Source: Rhizobium sp. Root274 (GTDB lineage Bacteria; Pseudomonadota; Alphaproteobacteria; Rhizobiales; Rhizobiaceae). Taken from it: 64,000 bases of DNA. Under the pieces are notes generated by a model that saw only the letters and a program-made list of their open reading frames with translations, did no database searches and was not told the origin of the DNA. Positions within the stretch are counted from its first letter, which is position 1, and the number at the start of each line of letters is the position of its first letter. Positions 1 through 6,706 of the stretch are shown here, piece by piece. The stretch covers positions 63,186 to 127,185 of the forward strand of contig NZ_LMJE01000001.1 in the NCBI RefSeq assembly GCF_001429245.1, read 5' to 3'. Both the position numbers and the translations under genes were made by a program.

Positions 1-155
1 ACGCCGGTCTGGCCCTTCAGGGCATCCTGGCTGGAAGGTTCGCAGACACCATCCCTCACGATGACATCAACGGTGGCGGAGATGCTGCTTTCTTCGCCAA
101 GCAATATGCTGACGCTCTCATCGCCGAACTCGAGAAGGAGAACACTGATGCTTGA
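1..155 (+). CDS. Phage-type small protein, 5'-truncated by the window edge
   Basis: An open frame enters the window (first full codon at base 3) and ends with TGA at 153-155. The visible 50 residues read as a helical tail (key stretch AGLALQGILAGRF, then AKQYADALIAELEK). This pattern is typical of short conserved proteins in rhizobial prophages whose function is unknown. The stop overlaps the start of the next gene (ATG at 148), which indicates translational coupling. The missing 5' end prevents any statement on full length. The family resemblance is from memory and not searched. Confidence 0.6.
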   Translation, partial: AGLALQGILAGRFADTIPHDDINGGGDAAFFAKQYADALIAELEKENTDA

Positions 156-378
156 ACCAGCTATCACCGTGAACGGCACATCACTGACAGAAGCCCAAGC
201 TGTGGTCGTGAGGGTCGCGGTGACAGATTTCCAATCGAGGATGTCTGAACCGGGCGCACTTGGCCGCGACGTGGTGGGCGAGGATATCCGTCGCGGATAT
301 CAGGAGCGCTCAGGCGAGGTTCTTCGGGTTATGCTGCCCCCACCGCCCTCAACACATGTGGTGGGTAACCCTAAATGA
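148..378 (+). CDS. Small conserved hypothetical protein, phage-type
   Basis: This 76-residue frame begins at ATG 148, inside the last codons of the preceding gene (8-base overlap), so the two form a coupled unit. The start region (residues about 5-25, ITVNGTSLTEAQAVVVRVAV) matches my memory of small prophage proteins with a 'NG..LTEAQ..VVRVA' signature. An in-frame ATG at 61 would give a longer product, but it would lie wholly within the upstream gene. No catalytic motif is visible. Function is unknown. Confidence 0.6.
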   Translation: MLEPAITVNGTSLTEAQAVVVRVAVTDFQSRMSEPGALGRDVVGEDIRRGYQERSGEVLRVMLPPPPSTHVVGNPK

Positions 379-425
379 TCATCTCAGATCGACCCATTGC
401 TCATCCCGGTCAGCTGACCCGATCG

Positions 426-1118
426 TCAAGTCTGGTAGATTTTCTCAATCTCATCGCGCCACCGCTGGAGTTGGCTCAAGAAATCTCGACTATCATTCGC
501 CAGTCCAATGCATTGGGCTCGTATTCCTTGATCATACTTTGCGGGAGCATGATTAGAGTTAGGATATTGCTCAGGAAATCCGCTGTCCCTGTCGGGGAAG
601 TTTTGAAGCAGCTCTTCAAGCTGTCGACGGTAGAGCACAAACGAGACTTCAAGCTCCGCATCAAAAAGCCCCCTCTCCAGGTCGCCGATTGTCTCAATCC
701 GATCGAAGAGGCGCGACGCGGAACGAAGCAAAGAAAGATAAGTGGTGCAAGCCTCGCGCGACCAACCGTCCACGCTGTTCGGCAGCTCGAACTCGTCGAA
801 TTCGCGGGAGCGTTCGGCTACGTAATTCAAGCGAAGAGTCAGATCGTTTGCCATGCGGCTGATGGCAAAAAGATCGCGGCGCTGGCTAAGAAACATCTGT
901 TCCCGGTGGCGTCTCTCCTGAGACGCTTCGGCAACTGCCGACTGACTGACAGCAATCGCAGCGGCAAACACAGCCAGCATGCCTGCGATCAGCGACTGGT
1001 AGTCGTAGATGAACTGCCCCCAAACGTCATCCCGCCCGCCGAAAATAGCTGGGAGCAGCAAACAGACGAACGTCAGCAGACTACCTGCAACAATCACCCT
1101 GGTCAGAGTCCATCCCAT
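426..1118 (-). CDS. Two-TM membrane protein with helical cytoplasmic domain (island cargo)
   Basis: A 230-residue protein. I chose ATG 1118 because AAGGAGG lies 6-7 bases upstream; an in-frame ATG at 1148 would put that ribosome site inside the gene. Two hydrophobic segments lie near residues 5-26 and 38-58 and end in a short Gln/Ser/Arg-rich link. The remaining about 165 residues are charged, probably alpha-helical and have no cysteine cluster or known catalytic motif that I can see. It lies 42 bases downstream of another small membrane protein on the same strand (1161-1346), so the two are probably one operon. The position within an integrative element makes a defence or superinfection role possible, but this is inference only. 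Confidence 0.65.
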   Translation of the reverse strand: MGWTLTRVIVAGSLLTFVCLLLPAIFGGRDDVWGQFIYDYQSLIAGMLAVFAAAIAVSQSAVAEASQERRHREQMFLSQRRDLFAISRMANDLTLRLNYVAERSREFDEFELPNSVDGWSREACTTYLSLLRSASRLFDRIETIGDLERGLFDAELEVSFVLYRRQLEELLQNFPDRDSGFPEQYPNSNHAPAKYDQGIRAQCIGLANDSRDFLSQLQRWRDEIEKIYQT

Positions 1119-1160
1119 CGCGGCCTCCTCCTTGTATATTCCGAGCATTATTTGGGGGGA

Positions 1161-1346
1161 TCACTTCCTTTCGAGAGAAAGAAGCTCGATCCTGAAAAGA
1201 ATCAAGAACACGCCGAGGGCGAGAGCCGCCTTGACGTCAACAAAAGTCGCAACGCCGTAGACAATGCCGCCAACGAGCAAAGCGCTAAAAAACTTCCGAT
1301 CACGTCCGTCCACGTTGAATCTCCCAGCCACCCAATATCTCGGCAC
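1161..1346 (-). CDS. Small membrane protein
   Basis: A 61-residue frame with two adjacent hydrophobic segments (about residues 20-36 and 38-54) and a charged C-terminus ending in LSLERK. The start would be GTG 1346; an in-frame TAG lies five codons upstream, so the protein cannot be much longer. No strong Shine-Dalgarno sequence is visible. It precedes the two-TM protein at 426-1118 on the same strand, suggesting a two-gene membrane unit. Function is unknown. The lack of a clear ribosome site lowers confidence. Confidence 0.5.
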   Translation of the reverse strand: MPRYWVAGRFNVDGRDRKFFSALLVGGIVYGVATFVDVKAALALGVFLILFRIELLSLERK

Positions 1347-1512
1347 GTTCGCAACTTTCTAGCGAACCTTCAAGACGTCTGCATGGGCGACGGAATGTCA
1401 GGCAGCTCCCGTCGGAACCCCGACGTGGGCCTGATGGGGCTATTCACCCAAGCGCAGGAGATCCTTTTCCCTGAAACCACGGGGGGCTCGGAAGGATGAG
1501 ACGAGCTGAAAG

Positions 1513-1770
1513 CTACTCCCCGGTAATTTTTAGGTACTCTCTTACGGCCGATGCCTTGAGGGCCAACTCATCGACAACACGTTCGAACCCGTTGCTGCCA
1601 TCATGGGTAGTGATGTTCTTCTGGCTTCGCATGTATTGGCGCATGTCGTCGGAGTTGAAATCCGGACGGCGGACTATGGTTGAAAGCGCTCTAAAAAAGC
1701 GTTCCTCGTCAAGCGGATGGTTGGTGTGCCAAGTCTCAACTTTCAAGAAACTGTCCATAGCGTCGTACAC
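1513..1770 (-). CDS. Conserved hypothetical protein, soluble
   Basis: An 85-residue protein started at GTG 1770, because AGGAGGG lies seven bases upstream; an in-frame TTG at 1776 is too close to that site. The sequence is acidic-basic mixed and helical, with a recognisable block FLKVETWHTNHPLDEERFF near the N-terminus and a second block FERVVDELALKASAVREYL at the end. I believe similar small proteins occur on rhizobial islands, but no function is known to me. It is transcribed away from the integrase and is separated by about 170 bases from the membrane-protein pair. Confidence 0.55.
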   Translation of the reverse strand: MYDAMDSFLKVETWHTNHPLDEERFFRALSTIVRRPDFNSDDMRQYMRSQKNITTHDGSNGFERVVDELALKASAVREYLKITGE

Positions 1771-1863
1771 TATCAAGCCCTCCTGTGCCGGTTTGGTTTC
1801 TACCCCAACTGAACACGGGATTTCAGTTGGCGCAACCCAATCGCTACAATCGAGGATCGCAGC

Positions 1864-2511
1864 ATGAGCGACCGCAGCAATCGCCGCGAGGTGCGCAACC
1901 CCGTCCTGTCCCTGCCATCAGTGAAGCGGCTCGACGAGCTTTCACCGGAGGCCCGGGCCGTCATCGCCGACATACTCGGCGACTTGGTCATCGACGCCAG
2001 AACCAGAGCGCAGCAGAGCTGGGCGAAGAACAAAGGTCCGATGGCGGCATACTGGAAGGCGGTCGGTGCATACGCCCATCACTTCCGCCGCGTTGTCCGA
2101 TGCCCACCGCCCCAACCGAGGGCGGCGGTGTTATTCGAAACGGAGAACCGACCTGAAGGGCACGGTATCGAGCACATCTCCGTCCTCAGCAGTGATCTCG
2201 AAACTCTGAGCGTCAATAACTTCGTCGGTAAGGACCTTCTCGGAAATCATCTCGCGAGCAGCCAGGACGGCTTCATTGTGGGCGACGTCAAGCGAGGGAA
2301 ACTCCAAACCCATCGGGTCCTCCTCGAAAACATCGTGTCGTCGGACGTGGAAATAGTATCTGGGCATGCTGCCTCCGTCGAACTGTCACCTTCCAACAGA
2401 AACGAGGCGCCGAGGTTCCAATCATCACCCCTGCCGCCCGCTCAACGGGAGGGGGGGGCCGAGCCTCTTGGCTCCCCAGCCTGTGGAAACAATGTGGATA
2501 GAGCACCATGA
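1864..2511 (+). CDS. Conserved hypothetical protein; C-terminal half probably readthrough
   Basis: The first about 80 residues (1864 to about 2104) look genuine: NPVLSLPSVKRLDELSPEAR and later GPMAAYWKAVGAYAHHFRR follow a small rhizobial family pattern I recognise without a known function. The frame then stays open to 2511, but this part lies fully antisense to the DUF6894 gene at 2131-2367, which is clearly coding. Its sequence is also compositionally unlike a protein. A stop in the next frame at 2154-2156 would end the gene just before that neighbour, so a small indel may have extended the frame. I would trust only the N-terminal part. Confidence 0.5.
   Translation: MSDRSNRREVRNPVLSLPSVKRLDELSPEARAVIADILGDLVIDARTRAQQSWAKNKGPMAAYWKAVGAYAHHFRRVVRCPPPQPRAAVLFETENRPEGHGIEHISVLSSDLETLSVNNFVGKDLLGNHLASSQDGFIVGDVKRGKLQTHRVLLENIVSSDVEIVSGHAASVELSPSNRNEAPRFQSSPLPPAQREGGAEPLGSPACGNNVDRAP
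2131..2367 (-). CDS. DUF6894 family protein
   Basis: A 78-residue protein with the characteristic start MPRYYFHVRRHDVFEEDPMG, followed by L-E-F-P-S-L and an Ala/Glu-rich helix. This is the signature of the small DUF6894 family widespread in Rhizobiales. GGAGG four bases upstream of ATG 2367 supports the start. The function of the family is unknown. It converges on the gene starting at 1864 and is divergent from the integrase operon. Confidence 0.8.
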   Translation of the reverse strand: MPRYYFHVRRHDVFEEDPMGLEFPSLDVAHNEAVLAAREMISEKVLTDEVIDAQSFEITAEDGDVLDTVPFRSVLRFE

Positions 2512-2714
2512 GCCGAGCCCGCACTTACACCAAGACGGAAATCTCCGATGCTGCGGCCGCCGCAGCAATGCACAACGTTCGGGTGGTGATGCACCCATCA
2601 GGCGAAATCGAATTCGCCCCGAAGAGCTTCGCTGTGGTCGATCGAGAAGAAGATACAGCGGAAAAAGCTTGGAAGGACTGGGAGAATGGAAGGAAAGCTC
2701 GTGGGCGTCCATAA
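2508..2714 (+). CDS. Small protein coupled to the integrase
   Basis: A 68-residue, highly charged protein beginning MSRARTYTKTEISDAAAAAA. Its 3' end overlaps the integrase start by 29 bases, so the two are translationally coupled. Short proteins of this type commonly precede rhizobial tyrosine integrases. A helper or excisionase-like role is conceivable, but no helix-turn-helix is obvious and I make no functional claim. Confidence 0.65.
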   Translation: MSRARTYTKTEISDAAAAAAMHNVRVVMHPSGEIEFAPKSFAVVDREEDTAEKAWKDWENGRKARGRP

Positions 2715-3720
2715 GGTTGATACGAAGCTGGCTGACGGCACCCCGGTTACTTACTACTACGCATGGCGGGGCAAAGGTGCCCCCCGGATCATGGCAAAGC
2801 CTGGGACAAAGGCATTCACCCAAGAGTTCATCCGCTTGACACGGGACCGGCCCACCAGTGCGGCAACCGAGGGGACAATTGGGTCCCTGATCGATGAATT
2901 TCGCGCAACGGCGAAATACAAGGCGTTGGCCGCGTCCACTCGTAAGGACTATGAGCGCATGTTCGGGCTAATCAGAGAAGACTTCGGCTCTCTTATTGTT
3001 TCCGCCGTGGAAGCCCGTGGAAGCCGAAAGAGGTTCCTGGAGTGGAGAGACACCATGAAGGACGCTCCACGCTCCGCTGACATGCATCTAGGCTTGTTGG
3101 CGAGGGTCTTTGCGTGGGCGAAGGATAGCGAGATCATCCTGCGCAACCCGCTCGAACGTGTCGAGAAGCTTCACGAGGGCAGCCGGCGTGATACCGTCTG
3201 GAGCCTTGACCAGATCAACAAGATCCTGACCGAAGGCGCACCGCACATCAGGGACGTGGCCTGCATGGCACTCTGGACGATGCAGAGACAGTCGGATCTG
3301 TTGACGATGCCAACACTGGCCTTTGACAATGAGCGGGTGTCAATCCGACAGCAGAAGACGGGGGCCCGGGTAAGAATCACGGCGGCAACGGATATCCTGC
3401 CGATCTTGAGAAAGGCGAAGGAGGAAGGGCGCCAGAGGGTGCTTGTGAACTCCTACGGCCAGAACTGGACCTCGAGCGGGTTCAAGGCATCGTGGCGCAA
3501 GGAAATTGCGCGACTGGGGATTTCGGGCGTGACGTTCCATGACCTCAGAGGGACGGCAATCACATACGCCTATGCGATGCTGGACCGGCCACATGGCGAA
3601 AAGATCCAGCTCATTGCCGAGATCTCTGGGCATTCCAGGGAGGATGCAGAGGGGATCATTCGGCGGCACTACCTGGCAGGACAGGAGGTGGTTGACGCCA
3701 TCAGCCGCGGGACAAAGTGA
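2686..3720 (+). CDS. int: Tyrosine recombinase / integrase
   Basis: A 344-residue site-specific recombinase that would catalyse integration and excision of the element at tRNA-Thr. The N-terminal third carries an arm/core-binding SAM-like region (about residues 60-155). The catalytic domain follows with the conserved set: Arg in TMQRQSDLL (about residue 204), His and Arg in TFHDLRGTA (about 281-284), His in EISGHSRED (about 308) and the nucleophilic Tyr in IIRRHYLAG (about 329). Length and N-terminus (GVHKV...YYYAWRG) fit the rhizobial phage-integrase type. It overlaps the small gene upstream and lies 82 bases from the tRNA. All catalytic residues are present, so it may be active. Confidence 0.92.
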   Translation: MEGKLVGVHKVDTKLADGTPVTYYYAWRGKGAPRIMAKPGTKAFTQEFIRLTRDRPTSAATEGTIGSLIDEFRATAKYKALAASTRKDYERMFGLIREDFGSLIVSAVEARGSRKRFLEWRDTMKDAPRSADMHLGLLARVFAWAKDSEIILRNPLERVEKLHEGSRRDTVWSLDQINKILTEGAPHIRDVACMALWTMQRQSDLLTMPTLAFDNERVSIRQQKTGARVRITAATDILPILRKAKEEGRQRVLVNSYGQNWTSSGFKASWRKEIARLGISGVTFHDLRGTAITYAYAMLDRPHGEKIQLIAEISGHSREDAEGIIRRHYLAGQEVVDAISRGTK

Positions 3721-3802
3721 GCACAAACTGTAAAACGCGCGACACGCGGTAAAACGCCATCCATTGGAGGAATGGCGCATAGTATGAAGAATAAGGGATT
3801 TG

Positions 3803-3878
<76 letters not shown>

Positions 3879-4072
3879 AGTGAGGCGTCTTTAGGCGGAA
3901 ATAGGTTTGTCGTAAAGCAAAAAATCGACGGACGGTTAGCGTGTATGGTGAATGGCGTTCACGAGGTTCTGACGGCCGAGACCCCATGGGGCGAACCGTT
4001 TGCGGCTGCAAATGACTTGTGGTTACAGGCATTTGTCATGTACCACTGGCGCCTGTTCCACAAGGGCCTGCC

Positions 4073-4846
4073 ATGTCGCGTACGTTCCGGTCGCTGTCCT
4101 TCATCGCTTCCAACACCGAAGAAGCGCAAGCTTCGCGGCAGGAGCTGATTCGCACCTATGGCGATACCGACACGCGCGATGCCGACGTGATCGTCGCGCT
4201 CGGCGGTGACGGGTTCATGTTGCAGACACTGCACGATACGATGAACAGCGGGAAACTCATCTACGGAATGAACAGGGGGTCCGTCGGCTTCCTGATGAAC
4301 GACTATGCCGTCGAGGGGTTGCGCGAGCGAATTGCCGAAGCGGTCGAGAATGATTTCCATCCGTTGCAGATGACCACGGAAAATGCCGACGGCTCCACCT
4401 CGTTTGCACTTGCGATCAACGAGGTGTCGCTGCTTCGGCAGTCCTATCAGGCGGCAAAGCTCAGGGTGCTGATCGACGGGCAGGTGCGGCTCGAAGAGCT
4501 GATCTGCGACGGGTTGATGGTGGCGACCCCGGTCGGCTCGACCGCCTATAATCTTTCGGCCCACGGCCCTATCCTACCGCTCGAGGCGCCGCTTCTGGCA
4601 CTGACGCCGGTCAGCGCCTTTCGTCCGCGCCGCTGGCGGGGCGCGCTCTTGCCGAACAAGGTGACGGTCGTGCTGGAAGTGCTGGAGCCGGAAAAGCGGC
4701 CGGTCAACGCAGTTGCGGATCATTATGAGGTGAAATCCGTTCTGAGGGTGGAGATCCGCCAGTCCGAGGATACGACCGCGCATATCCTGTCCGATCCCGA
4801 TCGGTCCTGGTCGGATCGCATCCTTGCCGAACAGTTTTCCGATTGA
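4073..4846 (+). CDS. nadK: NAD kinase
   Basis: A 257-residue protein that phosphorylates NAD to NADP with ATP in the cytoplasm. The glycine-rich GGDG motif is at residues 44-47 (VALGGDGFMLQ), followed by the NE-type region (FALAINEVSL) and the TPTGSTAYNLSAHGP-like block here as ATPVGSTAYNLSAHGP. I started at ATG 4073 (MSRTFRSLSFIAS) because AAGGG lies close upstream and this matches the usual alphaproteobacterial length; an in-frame ATG at 4019 adds an atypical extension. It is followed eight bases later by a secreted protein gene and probably shares its transcript. Confidence 0.95.
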   Translation: MSRTFRSLSFIASNTEEAQASRQELIRTYGDTDTRDADVIVALGGDGFMLQTLHDTMNSGKLIYGMNRGSVGFLMNDYAVEGLRERIAEAVENDFHPLQMTTENADGSTSFALAINEVSLLRQSYQAAKLRVLIDGQVRLEELICDGLMVATPVGSTAYNLSAHGPILPLEAPLLALTPVSAFRPRRWRGALLPNKVTVVLEVLEPEKRPVNAVADHYEVKSVLRVEIRQSEDTTAHILSDPDRSWSDRILAEQFSD

Positions 4847-4853
4847 GGTGTCG

Positions 4854-5339
4854 ATGAAGCGCATTGCCGTCAGCCTGATTGTTTTCCTCGCCGCAGCATC
4901 CCTTTCGCGGGCGGAGGATATCGACCAGCTGCCAGTGACGGCCACGTTTGTCGTGAGCGGCGGTTACTGGGAAGGCGGCGTCGACGGCGCGCCGGGCGCC
5001 AAGGCCGGGGATGCGGCAAACGCCTCCGCCAATGGCCGCGGCTATTACAAGCTGGTCGCGATCCGCCAGCCGGACCGGACAGCGCGCGTCTATCTCCAGA
5101 TGATCGCCGCAGAAGAGAGCGGGCCGCGGCTCGTCGAAAGTGTCGAACTGGAAGAGTTCACGGCAATCAAGCCTTATGTCACGGGTATCCAGCCGGAGAG
5201 TACCAGCGGAGTGTCCGGCACGCCCGGCTTTATGGCGACGGTCTATCTGCGCACCGACCCGACGCGCGATCCGGTCGAGGAATGGACGGTGCTGATTGAC
5301 GAACTCGGCGATATCAGGGTCGAGCGGGCGAGCAACTGA
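4854..5339 (+). CDS. Secreted/periplasmic hypothetical protein
   Basis: A 161-residue protein with a clear Sec signal peptide (KR, hydrophobic run, Ala-x-Ala-like end around residue 20: MKRIAVSLIVFLAAASLSRA). The mature part is acidic, beta-rich and lacks cysteines or enzyme motifs that I can recognise. ATG 4854 was chosen because it begins the signal peptide eight bases after nadK stops. It is probably co-transcribed with nadK and ends before a strong hairpin at 5395-5424. Function is unknown. Confidence 0.8.
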   Translation: MKRIAVSLIVFLAAASLSRAEDIDQLPVTATFVVSGGYWEGGVDGAPGAKAGDAANASANGRGYYKLVAIRQPDRTARVYLQMIAAEESGPRLVESVELEEFTAIKPYVTGIQPESTSGVSGTPGFMATVYLRTDPTRDPVEEWTVLIDELGDIRVERASN

Positions 5340-5394
5340 AGAGTCCCCCCGGCCCGGCCTTTGATCGCACACCGCGATCGACCCTGACAGACGA

Positions 5395-5424
5395 AAGGCG
5401 GCATGTCCCGGGACACGCCGCCTT
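5395..5424. terminator. Hairpin between convergent genes
   Basis: AAGGCGGC and GCCGCCTT enclose an inner TGTCCC/GGGACA palindrome, giving an almost fully paired 30-base stem between the nadK operon and prfB, which converge here. Only a short T-rich tail follows on either side, so termination strength is uncertain, but the position fits a shared bidirectional terminator. Confidence 0.65.
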
Positions 5425-5452
5425 CTTACTTAGATCTACCGCCGCCTGAGGA

Positions 5453-6581
5453 TCAGTCGATGTCCGACACTTCCGAGGCCTTGCCGCTGATGCGGTGGGC
5501 AAGGGCTGCTTCCATGAACGGGTTCAGCTCGCCGTTCAGCACGCTATCCGGATCGGTGCTTTCAACGCCTGTGCGCAGGTCCTTGACCAGCTGGTAAGGC
5601 TGCAGGACGTAAGAGCGGATCTGGTGGCCCCAGCCGATATCCGTCTTCGAGGCGGCTTCGGCGTTGGCAGCGGCCTCCCGCTTCATCAGTTCGGCCTCGT
5701 ACATGCGGGCACGCAGCATTTCCCAGGCCTTGGCCTTGTTCTTGTGCTGTGAGCGTTCCTGCTGGCAGGCGACCACGATGCCGGTCGGGATGTGCGTGAT
5801 ACGGACGGCCGAGTCGGTCGTGTTGACGTGCTGGCCACCGGCGCCCGACGAGCGATAGGTGTCGATGCGGCAGTCGCTTTCGTTGATCTCGATGTTGATC
5901 GAGTCGTCGACGACTGGATAAACCCAGATCGACGAGAAGGACGTGTGACGACGGGCGTTCGAATCATAGGGCGAGATGCGGACCAGGCGGTGCACGCCCG
6001 ATTCGGTCTTCATCCAGCCATAGGCGTTGTGGCCCTTGACCAGGATGGTCGCAGACTTGATGCCGGCTTCTTCACCGTCATGCACTTCCAGCACTTCGAC
6101 CTTGAAGCCCGAGCGCTCGGCCCAGCGGGTGTACATGCGCAACAGCATGTTGGCCCAGTCCTGGCTTTCCGTGCCGCCGGCGCCGGAATGGACTTCGATA
6201 TAGGTGTCGTTGCCGTCAGCCTCGCCCGACAGCATGGCCTCAACCTGGCGGCGGGCTGCTTCCGTCTTCAGCGCCTTGAGCTGGTCCTCGGCATCCTTGA
6301 TGACCGATTCGTCGCCCTCTTCCTCACCCATCTCGATCAGTTCGATGTTGTCATTCATCGCCTGTTCGAGACGCTTCACCCCGGCAATGCTGTCATCCAG
6401 TTGCTGACGCTCGCGCATCAGCTTCTGGGCTTCCTGCGCGTCGTTCCAGAGGTTCGGGTCTTCGGCCTTGTTGTTCAACCAGTCCAGTCGTCTTATCGCC
6501 TGGTCCCAGTCAAAGATGCCTCCTCAGCAGGGTTATGGCCTGCTTGATTTCGTCGACTACGTTCTCGATTTCATTCCGCAT
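5453..6581 (-). CDS. prfB: Peptide chain release factor 2 (programmed +1 frameshift)
   Basis: RF2 terminates translation at UGA and UAA. The gene starts at ATG 6581 ([14 protein letters not shown]), runs 23 codons and meets an in-frame TGA at 6512-6510 within CTTTGAC. A +1 shift continues with [15 protein letters not shown] and runs to 5453, giving about 375 residues, the normal RF2 length. The catalytic GGQ motif is in [11 protein letters not shown]. The codon-recognition tripeptide reads SPY (in [15 protein letters not shown]) where E. coli RF2 has SPF. The gene lies downstream of mrcA on the same strand. The frameshift provides autoregulation by RF2 level, as established in E. coli. Confidence 0.95.
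6509..6527 (-). promoter_or_regulatory. prfB programmed frameshift site
   Basis: On the minus strand the sequence reads CTGAGGAGGCATCTTTGAC. AGGAGG acts as an internal Shine-Dalgarno element placed a few bases before the slippery CTT-TGA-C, as in the classical RF2 site. The first frame ends at this TGA, while the second, starting with GAC, encodes the rest of RF2. Confidence 0.93.
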
Positions 6582-6706
6582 AAGTCTGGTTCTCAACCTC
6601 GATAAAGTGCGTCTCGATGAGAGACAGGGCAAAAACTGGACCCTCGAATAGTTGCGCCGGCCCCTGATGTAAAGAGCCGGCGCGGAGGGACATGGATGGT
6701 GTCAGG

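Noticed and set aside
1-3700. Second att site (copy of the tRNA-Thr 3' end) within the window
   Set aside because: No copy of the tRNA 3' segment was seen left of the integrase; the element must continue beyond the window.
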